Source: Sphingobacterium spiritivorum
GTDB taxonomy: Bacteria > Bacteroidota > Bacteroidia > Sphingobacteriales > Sphingobacteriaceae
Assembly: GCF_016724845.1 (NCBI RefSeq)
Contig: NZ_CP068082.1
Span: forward strand, 4,960,001-5,024,000
DNA length: 64,000 bases
Direction: 5' to 3'
A program made the position numbers and the translations under genes. Positions 1 through 9,767 of this stretch are shown here, piece after piece. The notes beneath the pieces are model-generated. The model was not told the DNA's origin and did no database searches. It saw only the letters and a list, made by a program, of their open reading frames with translations. Positions within the stretch are counted from its first letter, which is position 1, and each line of letters starts with the position of its first letter.

Positions 1-2405
1 ACCTGCAGAACTACAGGATTTAACATCTGACGGAAACTGATAGGTAAAGCCTGCGTCTGCACCCCTCCTGCTAAAGATTTTATTTCGTTTTTAACGGAGG
101 TAATACTCCCTCCAAATCCATACTGGAACTCACTCTCTCCTTTAGACTGATACTGAATACCCAATTCTATCCCTTTATCCTGCACACTTCCTCCATTTAC
201 AATCTGATTTTTCAATCCTGTAGTTCCCGGTAATGGCAACTCCATAATCATATTATTAGTATTCTTGATAAAATAATCCGCTATAACAGAAAGGCGGTTA
301 TTCATCAGTCCCAGGTCTAATCCGATATTCGTCTGCTCAGATTCCGCCCAGGTCAGATCAGTGCTGGCTCTTTTTGTTTCAGCCAGATAGGTAACACGTG
401 TCGGCGTATTTCCCATAAAGATCTGTGAGCGGCTCAGCAACGGATTTACAGCAAATGGATCCAGACTACCCAGATTACCCAATACCCCGTAGCTACCTCT
501 TAATTTCAGTTCGGACAGCCAGTTTACATCCTGCAGGAAATTCTCTTTTTTAAGCGACCATGCCGCTGCTACAGATCCGTAATTCTGAAATCTGTTTTGC
601 GGAGCCACTAGCGAACTCCCATCTCTTCTGCCTGTCAGAGATAGCATATACTTTTGTTTATAATTATAGTTGACACGCCCCAGATAAGACAATAGCGTCG
701 AAGCTTCGTAACCATCCAATGGAGCGAGTGTCTCACTTGCATTGACCAGATAGCGCATCTCAGGAGCTTCACTTACAAATCCCTGTCCTGTGATCTCATT
801 GAAGCGGGATGTAATTTTCTGATAATTGAATCCGGCCAAAGCGTCTACGTGATGATCGCCTTTATCCAGAGAATACGTCAGGATCTGTTCGGCAAGTATA
901 TCACTTGAGCGTTTATCGTTCAGGGTTAGCTTATTGGAATTAGATGGTTTCCCGATTTCCGGAACACGGGTAGTGAACTGTTTAAAGTTATTGAAGCCCT
1001 GTGTCATACTGAAGTTAGATCTGAATTTCAACCCCTTAGCCAGCTTCAGTTCTACATACGGATTCACTACAAGATTGTAAGTAGGATTATCAATATCCAG
1101 ACGCTTCAGATAAGCTACCGGATTGATAATATCTCCGTATGCTCCCGGTCCGTAAGGTAGCGGAAGTCCGGAAAAAGCTCCGTTCTCATCATATACCGGT
1201 ACATTTGACGGGTAATAGATCGCAGAGATCAAAGCTCCGGTGTAACCGTCTCCTGTAGCGGCCCCGTTCCCGTTGTCATAATTCAGATAAAGATTTTCAC
1301 CGATAGTCAGCCAGGGCTTGATCTCATGTTTGGCATTGATACGGATATTATAACGTTCATTATAGGTATTGAGCAGTATCCCCTCTCCTTTACGGTAATT
1401 GAAACTCGAATATATTGTTGAATGTTCATTTCCACCATCCAGAGAAACATTATAATCCTGAATGTAACCATTTTGCATGACTTCATCTATCCAGTTGGTA
1501 CGGGTAATCTGCCCGTCCGGATATTTCTCCGCATTGAAGGCATCATTACGGTTTACACCGGCATTATCGGCAGCCAGATTAGATACCTGTGCCCGCTGTA
1601 CAGCATTTAGTGGTTTTGGTTTTTTCCATGCAGACTGAAAACCCTGCTTAGCATCGACATTGATACTTACAGGCGCTTTGCGTCCCGATTTGGTCGTGAC
1701 CAGTATCACCCCACCTGAAGCACGTGCTCCGTAAATAGAAGCCGCTGCATCTTTCAGTACAGATATGGATTCGATATCATTAGGATTGAGCATAGGCACT
1801 CCTGAATATATGGATCCGTCAATGACATACAGAGGTTCTTCTCCGTTGATACCGCCAAGTCCCCTGATATTGATACGAGGTTTGGCGGTAGGATCTCCAC
1901 CCTCATTCGTCACCACTACACCGGGTGCTTTACCCTGCAATACATCCCCCAGATTGTTCATGGAGCGCGAACTGGCTCTGTCCAGACCTACACTGGCAAC
2001 AGAACCCGTCACTGTACTGCGGCTTTGCTTGCCGTATCCGACGACCACCACTTCAGACAAGGTCTGACTGTCTTCCTGTAGTGTTATATTGTATTGCAGA
2101 CGCTCATCTACAGTGATGATTTGAGTCAGAAATCCTATACTGCTTATTTTTAGCTGGTCACCGACCTGTGCGCTCAGTTCGAAAGTTCCCTGCTGATCTG
2201 TCTGTACAGCTTTGCCGGACTTTGCCAATTGTACAGATACACCGGAAAGCGGTAATCCGTCGATACCTTTGACAATTCCTTTCAGAGGTCGCTGGTCATA
2301 GCGGATAACGGCATTCCCAAATCCGGATATGCCTGCATAGCTCGGGGTACTTACACCCACATGGCAAAACAGCATCGCTGCCAGCCACACATAGTTTTTC
2401 TTCAT
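1..2405 (-). CDS. SusC/RagA-type TonB-dependent outer-membrane receptor, C-terminus cut by window edge
   Basis: About 801 codons are visible from an ATG at 2405 and the frame stays open to base 1, so the C-terminal barrel end lies outside. A signal peptide (MKKNYVWLAAMLF..., Ala-rich end) is followed by a carboxypeptidase-regulatory-like domain (KGIVKGIDGLPLSGVSVQLA), the SusC hallmark SEVVVVGYGKQ and a plug domain containing VVVTNEGGDPTAKPRINIRG and LYVIDG. The family imports oligosaccharides or other large nutrients across the outer membrane with TonB energy, usually paired with a SusD lipoprotein. A SusD gene would be expected downstream, beyond base 1. It starts 15 bases after the stop of the PI-PLC lipoprotein gene and is very likely co-transcribed with it. 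Substrate is unknown; the PI-PLC partner hints at a phosphoinositide-type ligand (inference). Confidence 0.93.
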   Translation of the reverse strand, partial: MKKNYVWLAAMLFCHVGVSTPSYAGISGFGNAVIRYDQRPLKGIVKGIDGLPLSGVSVQLAKSGKAVQTDQQGTFELSAQVGDQLKISSIGFLTQIITVDERLQYNITLQEDSQTLSEVVVVGYGKQSRSTVTGSVASVGLDRASSRSMNNLGDVLQGKAPGVVVTNEGGDPTAKPRINIRGLGGINGEEPLYVIDGSIYSGVPMLNPNDIESISVLKDAAASIYGARASGGVILVTTKSGRKAPVSINVDAKQGFQSAWKKPKPLNAVQRAQVSNLAADNAGVNRNDAFNAEKYPDGQITRTNWIDEVMQNGYIQDYNVSLDGGNEHSTIYSSFNYRKGEGILLNTYNERYNIRINAKHEIKPWLTIGENLYLNYDNGNGAATGDGYTGALISAIYYPSNVPVYDENGAFSGLPLPYGPGAYGDIINPVAYLKRLDIDNPTYNLVVNPYVELKLAKGLKFRSNFSMTQGFNNFKQFTTRVPEIGKPSNSNKLTLNDKRSSDILAEQILTYSLDKGDHHVDALAGFNYQKITSRFNEITGQGFVSEAPEMRYLVNASETLAPLDGYEASTLLSYLGRVNYNYKQKYMLSLTGRRDGSSLVAPQNRFQNYGSVAAAWSLKKENFLQDVNWLSELKLRGSYGVLGNLGSLDPFAVNPLLSRSQIFMGNTPTRVTYLAETKRASTDLTWAESEQTNIGLDLGLMNNRLSVIADYFIKNTNNMIMELPLPGTTGLKNQIVNGGSVQDKGIELGIQYQSKGESEFQYGFGGSITSVKNEIKSLAGGVQTQALPISFRQMLNPVVLQ

Positions 2406-2420
2406 GTATATGATATTGTT

Positions 2421-3377
2421 TTAAAAATTGGTATTGAAAATACTTTTAGCCAGATCAGCATGAATAAAATCGGTAATAATAACCCCGAAATGGCTGGTCG
2501 TCTGCTGATTGAAATAGTTTAATAATTTGGGATTTATCTCATTGGATACGGATGGAATGTTAGGGATCACCCATAATTTTTTCTGATATCCGCTGGAGAA
2601 ATTCAAAAACAATGTTCCGGAAGCCGGATCCGTATTCTTACTTGTATTTAATAAGGTATTAATGGCATTCCATTTATCTGTATTACTGCTCACCTGATAA
2701 GCATCCTGTACCTGTAGGGTAGATTCCTGATTCTGAATGGTGAAAGAGGTATTGTCCGACCATCCGTTATAGGCCTGAATACCGAGTGCCTGTGCGCTGC
2801 CAAACCTTCTTAATAACACAATCTTACCCCGTGCCTGCTGTAAAGAAGGAATATCTGTATCTAACCTGAACAGACCTGAATAGGTATCGGTATACTTGAT
2901 AAAACGCTCTTCGAAAGTCATCGAATTGCCACTGGGCGTGTGCTCTTCCTTGACACTCATAATAATGGTTTCTGAAGGATGCTCCTGTAAGAAGCTTTTA
3001 CAGGATTGCAGTACATCATCAAAATTGAGATGCTGATATACTGGTCCGTGATGGATAGCAAAGTTGTTATCTACAAAACGACAACGCACATCCAGAAAAC
3101 GGACTCCGGCATTCAGTTGCTCTGCGATGGTCAGGTTTTGCGTCTTTGCAGTGCCCGAAACAGGTTCATAGCGAGCACCGGCATCATGTGTCCCCGGAAT
3201 ACTCAGTGAGGAAAGCTTACGTTCTCCCTGGATAAAGCTCATCCAGTTTGTCCCCTCCGGCAGTACCTGCGCCACAGATGCAGACGATTGGGAAAGCTCT
3301 AGTTTTTCAATTTCAGAAGAATTACAGGAAGTAAAGACGACCAGTAAAAGTAACATGTAGTTGAAGTAAAGTTTCAT
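2421..3377 (-). CDS. Phosphatidylinositol-specific phospholipase C X-domain lipoprotein
   Basis: About 318 residues. The N-terminus is a type II signal peptide ending in VVFTSC, so the protein is probably anchored to the outer membrane or periplasmic face. The PI-PLC X-domain is recognisable from SIPGTHDAG (first catalytic His, about residue 64) and FAIHHGP (second catalytic His, about residue 110), together with RFLDVRCR and IIMSVKEE. Bacterial PI-PLCs cleave phosphatidylinositol or GPI anchors by forming a cyclic inositol phosphate. I prefer the second in-frame ATG at 3377 (MKLYFNY) over 3383 because it gives a normal lipoprotein n-region; the difference is two residues. It is first in a two-gene unit with the SusC receptor 15 bases downstream. 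No EF-hand or eukaryotic C2 region is visible. Confidence 0.88.
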   Translation of the reverse strand: MKLYFNYMLLLLVVFTSCNSSEIEKLELSQSSASVAQVLPEGTNWMSFIQGERKLSSLSIPGTHDAGARYEPVSGTAKTQNLTIAEQLNAGVRFLDVRCRFVDNNFAIHHGPVYQHLNFDDVLQSCKSFLQEHPSETIIMSVKEEHTPSGNSMTFEERFIKYTDTYSGLFRLDTDIPSLQQARGKIVLLRRFGSAQALGIQAYNGWSDNTSFTIQNQESTLQVQDAYQVSSNTDKWNAINTLLNTSKNTDPASGTLFLNFSSGYQKKLWVIPNIPSVSNEINPKLLNYFNQQTTSHFGVIITDFIHADLAKSIFNTNF

Positions 3378-3383
3378 ATGCAT

Positions 3384-3941
3384 AAAATTTCATTTTCAAT
3401 TGTCATATGGAATATCCAAACTATATTCATTCGTATTTGTGTAGCCTGTACTACATGGATATTTAATATGTACACGAATATTTAATAGTTTACGGATTAA
3501 TACGTACTGAAAACTGTGGTCAGATCTGATTGCATGTATCTGGATTCGGCGAATAGTCAGAAATTTAAGAGGATTGATCTCCAAACTTCACACACGCTGC
3601 TAAATCGATATTTCATGCTGCAAACCTAGCTTTTACATATTAAGTAGGTATTAAAGCATCTTTAAGAAAACATGGTGCTATTGTTAGATTAATGTAAATT
3701 GGGGAAACAGAAATAGCAGCACATAATTATCGGAAGGGAATGCGTTACGGCTATTAAACACTCACTTACAGGCTGATCGGGTGATAAGTAAATTATCTTT
3801 TGTGCCTGAGTCCTGTAATTTATTTTTTCTGCGCCTGCAAAAACTATGACAGCATAATTATTTTTGATTTTAGAAAAAATGTATATCTTGTAAGAGTCAT
3901 CCTCAGAGGATGGCTATAATTTTTTTAAACAGTATTTAAAT
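3384..3941. other. 558-bp divergent intergenic region between PI-PLC and LOG genes
   Basis: No convincing gene is present. A 62-codon minus-strand ORF at 3396-3584 is AT-driven and resembles nothing I know. A TAGGTTTG box on the minus strand (3621-3628) could drive the PI-PLC/SusC unit with a leader of about 230 bases. A TATCTTG stretch near 3890 could serve the plus-strand gene. Confidence 0.5.
3621..3628 (-). promoter_or_regulatory. Candidate -7 element (TAGGTTTG) for the PI-PLC/SusC unit
   Basis: It matches the Bacteroidota -7 consensus TAnnTTTG on the minus strand. No clear TTG -33 box lies at the usual spacing, and the implied leader is about 230 bases, so support is modest. Confidence 0.35.
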
Positions 3942-4643
3942 ATGAAGGAAGATAAAATCTTACGTGCGTTCGAGAACAAAACTTGGCAGGAGATTAAGGT
4001 GAAAGATTCGTGGCAGATCTTTAAGATCATGTCGGAATTTGTTGATGGTTTTGAAAAACTAGCTAAAATAGGTCCTTGTGTATCCATATTCGGATCTGCC
4101 AGAACTCCCAGAGAACATAAATATTATCAAATGGCGGTCGATATCGGCAAGCTCTTGACAGAAAGAGGTTACGGTGTTATTTCAGGAGGCGGTCCCGGTA
4201 TTATGGAAGCAGCCAACAAGGGTGCTTATGAAGCCGGAGGTAAATCCGTAGGTCTGAATATAGAACTTCCTTTTGAGCAATTCCACAATAAGTATATTGA
4301 CAGAGATAAGCTACTGGAATTTAATTATTTCTTTGTTCGCAAAGTCATGTTTATGAAATACTCTCAGGGATATATTGTTATGCCCGGGGGATTCGGAACG
4401 ATGGATGAATTGTTTGAAGCCATTACGCTGATTCAGACCGGAAAAATTGCCCGCTTCCCTATTGTATTGGTAGGTAGCGAATATTGGGGCGGATTAATCG
4501 ACTGGGTTCAAAATACAATGTTGGGCAATGCCTATATCAGTGAAGAAGATTTGAAACTGTATCGTGTAGTCGATAGTGCAGAAGATGCAGCAGAACATAT
4601 CTTCAGATTCTACGACAAGTATCTGCTAAAACCGAATTTTTAG
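3942..4643 (+). CDS. LOG-family (TIGR00730) nucleoside 5'-monophosphate phosphoribohydrolase
   Basis: 233 residues, usual length for the long LOG subfamily. Recognised by VSIFGSAR near residue 47, GYGVISGGGPGIMEAANKGA and the diagnostic MPGGFGTMDELFEA near residue 147, which holds the PGGxGTxxE phosphate-binding and catalytic motif. The family was once annotated as lysine decarboxylase; characterised members release the base from cytokinin-type or purine 5'-monophosphates. It is probably cytosolic: no signal peptide or membrane segment is visible. It stands alone, followed by a perfect 20-bp hairpin terminator that it shares with the convergent lipoprotein gene. The physiological substrate cannot be read from the sequence. 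Confidence 0.92.
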   Translation: MKEDKILRAFENKTWQEIKVKDSWQIFKIMSEFVDGFEKLAKIGPCVSIFGSARTPREHKYYQMAVDIGKLLTERGYGVISGGGPGIMEAANKGAYEAGGKSVGLNIELPFEQFHNKYIDRDKLLEFNYFFVRKVMFMKYSQGYIVMPGGFGTMDELFEAITLIQTGKIARFPIVLVGSEYWGGLIDWVQNTMLGNAYISEEDLKLYRVVDSAEDAAEHIFRFYDKYLLKPNF

Positions 4644-4664
4644 AGATCAATCTAAAATCATTAA

Positions 4665-4705
4665 AACAAGAATCCCCGTCAGAAATTCTGACGGGGATTC
4701 TTGTT
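4665..4705. terminator. Bidirectional terminator between convergent genes
   Basis: A perfect inverted repeat with 20-base arms (4665-4684 and 4686-4705) around CCCCGTCAGAA / TTCTGACGGGG, with A/T-rich flanks on both sides. It sits between the LOG gene and the 541-residue lipoprotein gene. The stem core is the same as in the 6482-6515 terminator. Confidence 0.9.
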
Positions 4706-4745
4706 TATTCATAATAAATATTCTCTTTCGTATTTAAGAATAATA

Positions 4746-6371
4746 CTAAATAATATCTCTTATTTTGGCTGCAAAAGTTTTAATAATTTTAGTTCTCTTA
4801 CCCCCATTATTTGGAACCACATCAAAAATAATTCTTAACCCTATTTCACCAGGATATCCAAGAGCATATTTATCTTTTACAATGATAAATTCTTCAGAAG
4901 AATTAGGCAGTGAAAGACCAAGAATATCTTTACCATTCTGCTCCCGAACATGATTTCCATTTACCAAAACTTCAAAATTTGCACCAACAGCGAGATTCCA
5001 ATCTCCTTTTTGAAGTAATGTTGAAAATCCTACACCTGAACTGTTATATGTAGAATAAGGATAGATAGAAACAATCTGAGTCGTTAAATTTTCAATTCTT
5101 GCACCACTTACAGGATCAGAATTTATAACAGCAGGATTCCATTCGATAGTATATGCATCGTTCTTTAGAGAGTAATAATCAACATCCACTTCTGTATAGT
5201 CTTCTTCTCCGTATTGATCATCAACAAAACTGTACCAGAAACTTTCACGACGGGCATCTATTACAGGAGCTGACCTCAGATTAAAAATTCCCATTACTTC
5301 GTTGAAATTTGGTTTTAATCCCACTACATTATTATAGTTAGCTTGTCCAGGGACAGCTAATTTAATATTGAATAGTGAACCGTTATTAACCATTGTTCCG
5401 TTAAGTTTAATATCTGATTGAGTTGTCAGTTTTACTTTCTGATATGTTGAGGGACTTCCGCCTAAACCAAACATACCATTTAAGATACCTTTAACTATTC
5501 CTTTACCACCGTCGGACATGGTTTTCTTCATTTCATTTTCAGCTGAAATATTAGCACTACCATTTTTAGAAGTTAAGGCGCTAATTAGATTTGTATAAGC
5601 TAAATTCCCATACAAAGTAGTAACGCTTTTTGTAAGAAAATTAACCAAATTAAATGGTGAACCGGGATTTCCAATCGTTCCTTCAATCTTACCTGTAGAA
5701 GTTCCGTTAATATTGACTGTAGTTACGTTGACCCATTTAGGATTTAGCTCAATACCCACATTTGGGAAGGATGAATTAGCAATGTTTTTATCATAAGCCA
5801 TTTCATAATCAAAAACATACCAACTTCCACCGGATAACGTTACTTGCTGTTCATTCATAAGAGAAAAGGATCTTTGAATTTCCTTTGGAACAACTTCCAC
5901 AGCATTAAAATTTAACATGCTGGAATTATTACTATTTCCATACAAGGATAATCCATGAGTAACATAAGAGGTTGCAATTGGGTTTGCAGGAATCCAGTGA
6001 TAAAACCGTAATATTCCACTATATCTATTGTATAGGGCAAAATAATACGTGTAATTCGGGTCATTTAAGTAAACAGTAGGAGAAAATGTATTATAACATA
6101 ATACCCAGCCATCTGCTTTTTTATAGTCATCAACAAAGTTTGGATTGATTGATGTTGTTCCTGAGTTCCAAGGAAGAGGAACAAGATTTGTAGTACTTAA
6201 TGAAGGCAGATAAGTATCATTTTCCCAATCAAAGTAATACGGAGTACTTGCTGTTAGTGTTTGTTGTAGAGATAATTTATCTCCATTTTGCTCAACAGGA
6301 TAAATATCTTTTTTACTACACGATAAAAAAAACAAACAAATTAATAGAAAACCAAAATATTTCATAATCAT
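4746..6371 (-). CDS. Unrecognised 541-residue lipoprotein
   Basis: The N-terminus MKYFGFLLICLFFLSCSKKD is a clear type II signal peptide with lipobox FLSC, so the product is a lipoprotein, probably on the cell envelope. The mature part is rich in Asn, Ser, Tyr and Thr and looks like a beta-rich surface protein, with repeated short segments such as ESFWYSFVDDQYGEEDYTEVD. No catalytic motif or domain was recognised. The start could be the first or third codon (both Met). It is flanked by terminators on both sides, so it is probably transcribed alone. It follows the Oar-like TonB receptor in direction of transcription, but the strong hairpin between them argues against a single operon. Function unknown. 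Confidence 0.8.
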   Translation of the reverse strand: MIMKYFGFLLICLFFLSCSKKDIYPVEQNGDKLSLQQTLTASTPYYFDWENDTYLPSLSTTNLVPLPWNSGTTSINPNFVDDYKKADGWVLCYNTFSPTVYLNDPNYTYYFALYNRYSGILRFYHWIPANPIATSYVTHGLSLYGNSNNSSMLNFNAVEVVPKEIQRSFSLMNEQQVTLSGGSWYVFDYEMAYDKNIANSSFPNVGIELNPKWVNVTTVNINGTSTGKIEGTIGNPGSPFNLVNFLTKSVTTLYGNLAYTNLISALTSKNGSANISAENEMKKTMSDGGKGIVKGILNGMFGLGGSPSTYQKVKLTTQSDIKLNGTMVNNGSLFNIKLAVPGQANYNNVVGLKPNFNEVMGIFNLRSAPVIDARRESFWYSFVDDQYGEEDYTEVDVDYYSLKNDAYTIEWNPAVINSDPVSGARIENLTTQIVSIYPYSTYNSSGVGFSTLLQKGDWNLAVGANFEVLVNGNHVREQNGKDILGLSLPNSSEEFIIVKDKYALGYPGEIGLRIIFDVVPNNGGKRTKIIKTFAAKIRDII

Positions 6372-6481
6372 AATTTTAAATTAAATTACATAAAATTACA
6401 AAACAAAAGCGCCAACTTTATTTAAAAGAGATAAAAACAACATTAATATAACAATTATTTAATAACGGTTATATTAAAACA

Positions 6482-6515
6482 AAAGTCCCCGTCAGAAAAT
6501 TCTGACGGGGACTTT
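6482..6515 (-). terminator. Rho-independent terminator of the TonB receptor gene
   Basis: 16-base perfect arms (6482-6497 and 6500-6515), followed on the minus strand by a T-rich run (TTTTGTTTT). Its core CCCCGTCAGAA is identical to that of the terminator at 4665-4705. Confidence 0.88.
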
Positions 6516-6542
6516 ATCTAAAGAAGATGTGTATCTTCTTAA

Positions 6543-9500
6543 CTAGTTGAAGATATAACGAATACCTACTTGTGCAGACCATCTGGATACAATATCCTGC
6601 TCAAAATATGGTTTATTGTTATTCAAATTGTTCAATCTGTATTGAGGAGTATTATCTGTTGCTGAAACATAGCTATCAAACGTAACTGGTCTGAATGAGT
6701 TATCCCAGAAACTTCCACCACCACTATATTGTTTACCCCAATCACTATTAATCAGGTTACCAACATTCATGATGTCAATTGATAATTGCAATTTATTTTT
6801 TGTACTGCCAATATTAGTAAATAGATCCTGCACTACTCTTAAATCAAATTTATGTGTAAAAGGAGTTCTGGCACCATTACGCTCAGCATATTTACCACGA
6901 CGGCTTTTCAGATAATCATCAGATTCAATAAATGAATTGAATGCAGCCCATTGTTGATCAACCGTCATATCTTTTGTAGCAACAAAACGCATTTCTGATT
7001 GATCTCTAGGAATATACATTAATGCAAATTGATTATTTCCATCTTGTGCATGACCTCCAAGACCTCCAGTAACCATATATGAATAACGAGCTCCATCCTG
7101 ACCATTATAAACTAATGAAATAGTAGTTCCTAAGTGTCTAAGATATTCCTTCGAATAGGATAAAATACCTAAAACACGACTACCTGTGCTATATGGTGAA
7201 TGTGCTACTGAAGCACTGTTTGATCCGTTAACTGTCGCTACACGATAGAAATTTGAATTGTTTTGAGATGAAGTTCCTGAAAACAAATCTTTTGATTCTG
7301 TATAAGTATAAGCTAAGGACGCTGATAAACCAAAATTAAAGTCTTTTGCTAAAGATGCAGTTGCTGACCACGAGTTTCCTTTATTTACGTTATCGATATA
7401 TACAACTTCTGAATAGTTATCAAGTATACGTCTGTCCTTATTTACTGTTGAATACATCAAACGATTATCGGCACCTTGTAATTGGCCTGTAGGTCTTTCC
7501 AGGTTAATATCAGTAAATCTAAATGCACTTAGATTCTTAGCATACATAAATTCAACTGTACCTTTAATTCCATATGGCAATTCCTGATCTACACCAGCTG
7601 AAATACGCGCAATCTGAGGTAATTTAAGGTTTTCATCCAACACTGTGATATTACCTGAAGGAGTGACAGTTCCTGCAAATTTAGGTTGTGCATTAGGATC
7701 AGGAATAAAATTAACAACAGGAATATTATCTCTTCCTGAACTTAAGTTATTACCCCCTAACAATGCTCCACTTTGAGAAAATGCTCCTGAGGCCCATACA
7801 AATGGAAATCTAGAAGTAAAAATACCTAAACCACCTCGTACAATTGTTGAGCGGTCTGAATTAACATCCCAGTTGAATCCAACTCGAGGAGAAAACATAA
7901 ATGCAGGTTTAGGCATTCTGTTTGTTTTCACATCGTAGCGCAAAGCTAAAATAGAATTGTTAAAATCTGTATTTTCCATTGGTTTATCAAAATACATTGG
8001 AATATCTACCCTAACACCAGCAGTAATTTTCATATTAGGCTGGATTTGATAGTCATCCTGTATATAAAAACCGATTTGTGCAGCACTGAACTTCGCTCCC
8101 TGACGCGGATCATCTGTATTACTATAGCTGAACTGAGAAGATAAAGCTTTACCTCTTTCAAAGTTTTCAATAGCTGTATACGGCTGTCCTGTAGCAGGGT
8201 TTACATCTGCAGTAGGAGAATTTGTAAAGTTGTAGGAACCGTTTGAGTTTGCTGTAAATGCGTTATACATCTTGTAAAGCTCATTATGTGTTCCTACAGT
8301 AACAGTATGCAAGCCTTTATAGAATGTTAGATTGTTTGTTAATGTAAATACATCCTGATCCAACTGATTAATATTAGTGTTAGCCTCAGTTCCTAAATTA
8401 TATACAGGTTCTCCTAAGCTAATTCTCACTCTTGGAAACAAACTTCCGTTAAAATCTCTAAAGTCTCTTACCTGAGTATAACCTAATAAGAAGTTATTTG
8501 AGATTGAATTATTAAATCTGCTGTTGAATTCTAAAGTAGCATTGTGCGTTTTGGATTTCTTAATTACAGCTCCATTCGCAAATGTTACTGCATTAGCACT
8601 ACGTGTATTACCTAAATCGTAACCAGAGATATAGTTATATCTTACAGATAACTTGTGCTTTTCGTTAATGTTATAATCTAAGCGAGTGAATACTTTATCT
8701 GATTCATTCTCATCAATAAGATCGGTGAATGATCCAACTTCATAATTGTATTTATCTCTTGCAATTTGCGCTATTCTTTGAGCATCAGCAACAGATAATT
8801 TGGATTGTCCTTCTCCTACCGGATTATTTAAAGGAGTATTACTTTTTGTTTTTTCATAATTGAAAAACAAAAATAGTTTATCCTTAACAATAGGTCCACC
8901 TAAACGAACGCCATATGTTTTTTCTGAGAAGTTAGCCAGTTTCGTAGCTTTCTCTCCGTCTTTCAAAATAAACTTAGGTGTTTTACCTGTCAAATCCTGA
9001 TTTCTGAATAAGTAGTAAGCAGATCCTTGTACAGTATTGGTTCCGGATTTAGTAACAGCAGAAATACCACCACCAGCAAATCCGCTATATCTGACATCAA
9101 AAGGAGCAATCTGAACAGACATCTGCTCAATTGCATCTAATGAAATTGGATTGGTATTTGTTCCGCCTCCGTTTGTACCTGAAGCATTCAAACCGAATAC
9201 GTCATTACTAACTGCACCATCAATTGTAAATTGATTGAAACGGTTATTCATACCTCCAATTGATAATGAACTACCTTTAACATCTGCCTGTGGAGTTAAA
9301 CGTGTAAAATCATTAATACTTCTACTAACTGTAGGTAAGTTTTCTAACTGTTTTCTTGAAATGGTAGTTTCAGCGCCAGTTTTGAAGTTTCTTCCCTTTT
9401 TAACTCCAGTTACCGCAACCTCATCTAACATTGTCTCATTATCAGACAAATTTGCATTCAACACAAACGCCTGTCCAAGTTGTAAGTAGATGTCATTGTA

Positions 9501-9767
9501 GATTTGCGGACTGAAACCTACATAAGTAATTTCTACTTTGTAAGGTCCTCCTACACGCATATTCGGTAGGTTAAATATTCCGGCACTATTTGCAGAACCA
9601 GAATAAACAGTTCCTGAAGGAACGTGTGTTGCCTTGATTGTCGCTCCTGCAGTTTTCTGACCACTGCTTTGAGTAACGGAACCAGTCATACTACTTGTCG
9701 TTACCTGCGCCTGGATCGTACCGTAGCTTGCAAGAACTAAAGCAAAAAATAGTAAAGATTTCTTCAT
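6543..9767 (-). CDS. Oar-like TonB-dependent receptor with carboxypeptidase-regulatory domain
   Basis: 1074 residues. A signal peptide (MKKSLLFFALVLASYGTIQAQ) precedes a carboxypeptidase-regulatory-like fold (TGSVTQSSGQKTAGATIKATH ... KVEITYVGF, about residues 28-100), then a TonB plug (ISRKQLENLPTVSRSINDFTRLTP) and a long 22-strand-type barrel. It ends in GIRYIFN, whose terminal aromatic pattern fits a BAM insertion signal. This architecture matches Oar-type receptors rather than SusC: the VVVGYG motif is replaced by DEVAVTGVKKGRNF, and no SusD is nearby. Myxococcus Oar and related proteins have been linked to export or uptake of protein cargo; the ligand here is unknown. It has its own TATTTTTG promoter candidate and its own terminator, so it is probably monocistronic. 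Confidence 0.93.
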   Translation of the reverse strand: MKKSLLFFALVLASYGTIQAQVTTSSMTGSVTQSSGQKTAGATIKATHVPSGTVYSGSANSAGIFNLPNMRVGGPYKVEITYVGFSPQIYNDIYLQLGQAFVLNANLSDNETMLDEVAVTGVKKGRNFKTGAETTISRKQLENLPTVSRSINDFTRLTPQADVKGSSLSIGGMNNRFNQFTIDGAVSNDVFGLNASGTNGGGTNTNPISLDAIEQMSVQIAPFDVRYSGFAGGGISAVTKSGTNTVQGSAYYLFRNQDLTGKTPKFILKDGEKATKLANFSEKTYGVRLGGPIVKDKLFLFFNYEKTKSNTPLNNPVGEGQSKLSVADAQRIAQIARDKYNYEVGSFTDLIDENESDKVFTRLDYNINEKHKLSVRYNYISGYDLGNTRSANAVTFANGAVIKKSKTHNATLEFNSRFNNSISNNFLLGYTQVRDFRDFNGSLFPRVRISLGEPVYNLGTEANTNINQLDQDVFTLTNNLTFYKGLHTVTVGTHNELYKMYNAFTANSNGSYNFTNSPTADVNPATGQPYTAIENFERGKALSSQFSYSNTDDPRQGAKFSAAQIGFYIQDDYQIQPNMKITAGVRVDIPMYFDKPMENTDFNNSILALRYDVKTNRMPKPAFMFSPRVGFNWDVNSDRSTIVRGGLGIFTSRFPFVWASGAFSQSGALLGGNNLSSGRDNIPVVNFIPDPNAQPKFAGTVTPSGNITVLDENLKLPQIARISAGVDQELPYGIKGTVEFMYAKNLSAFRFTDINLERPTGQLQGADNRLMYSTVNKDRRILDNYSEVVYIDNVNKGNSWSATASLAKDFNFGLSASLAYTYTESKDLFSGTSSQNNSNFYRVATVNGSNSASVAHSPYSTGSRVLGILSYSKEYLRHLGTTISLVYNGQDGARYSYMVTGGLGGHAQDGNNQFALMYIPRDQSEMRFVATKDMTVDQQWAAFNSFIESDDYLKSRRGKYAERNGARTPFTHKFDLRVVQDLFTNIGSTKNKLQLSIDIMNVGNLINSDWGKQYSGGGSFWDNSFRPVTFDSYVSATDNTPQYRLNNLNNNKPYFEQDIVSRWSAQVGIRYIFN

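Noticed and set aside
3396-3584. 62-residue ORF upstream of PI-PLC
   Set aside because: AT-rich, no recognisable sequence and no promoter or operon logic; probably chance in a leader region.
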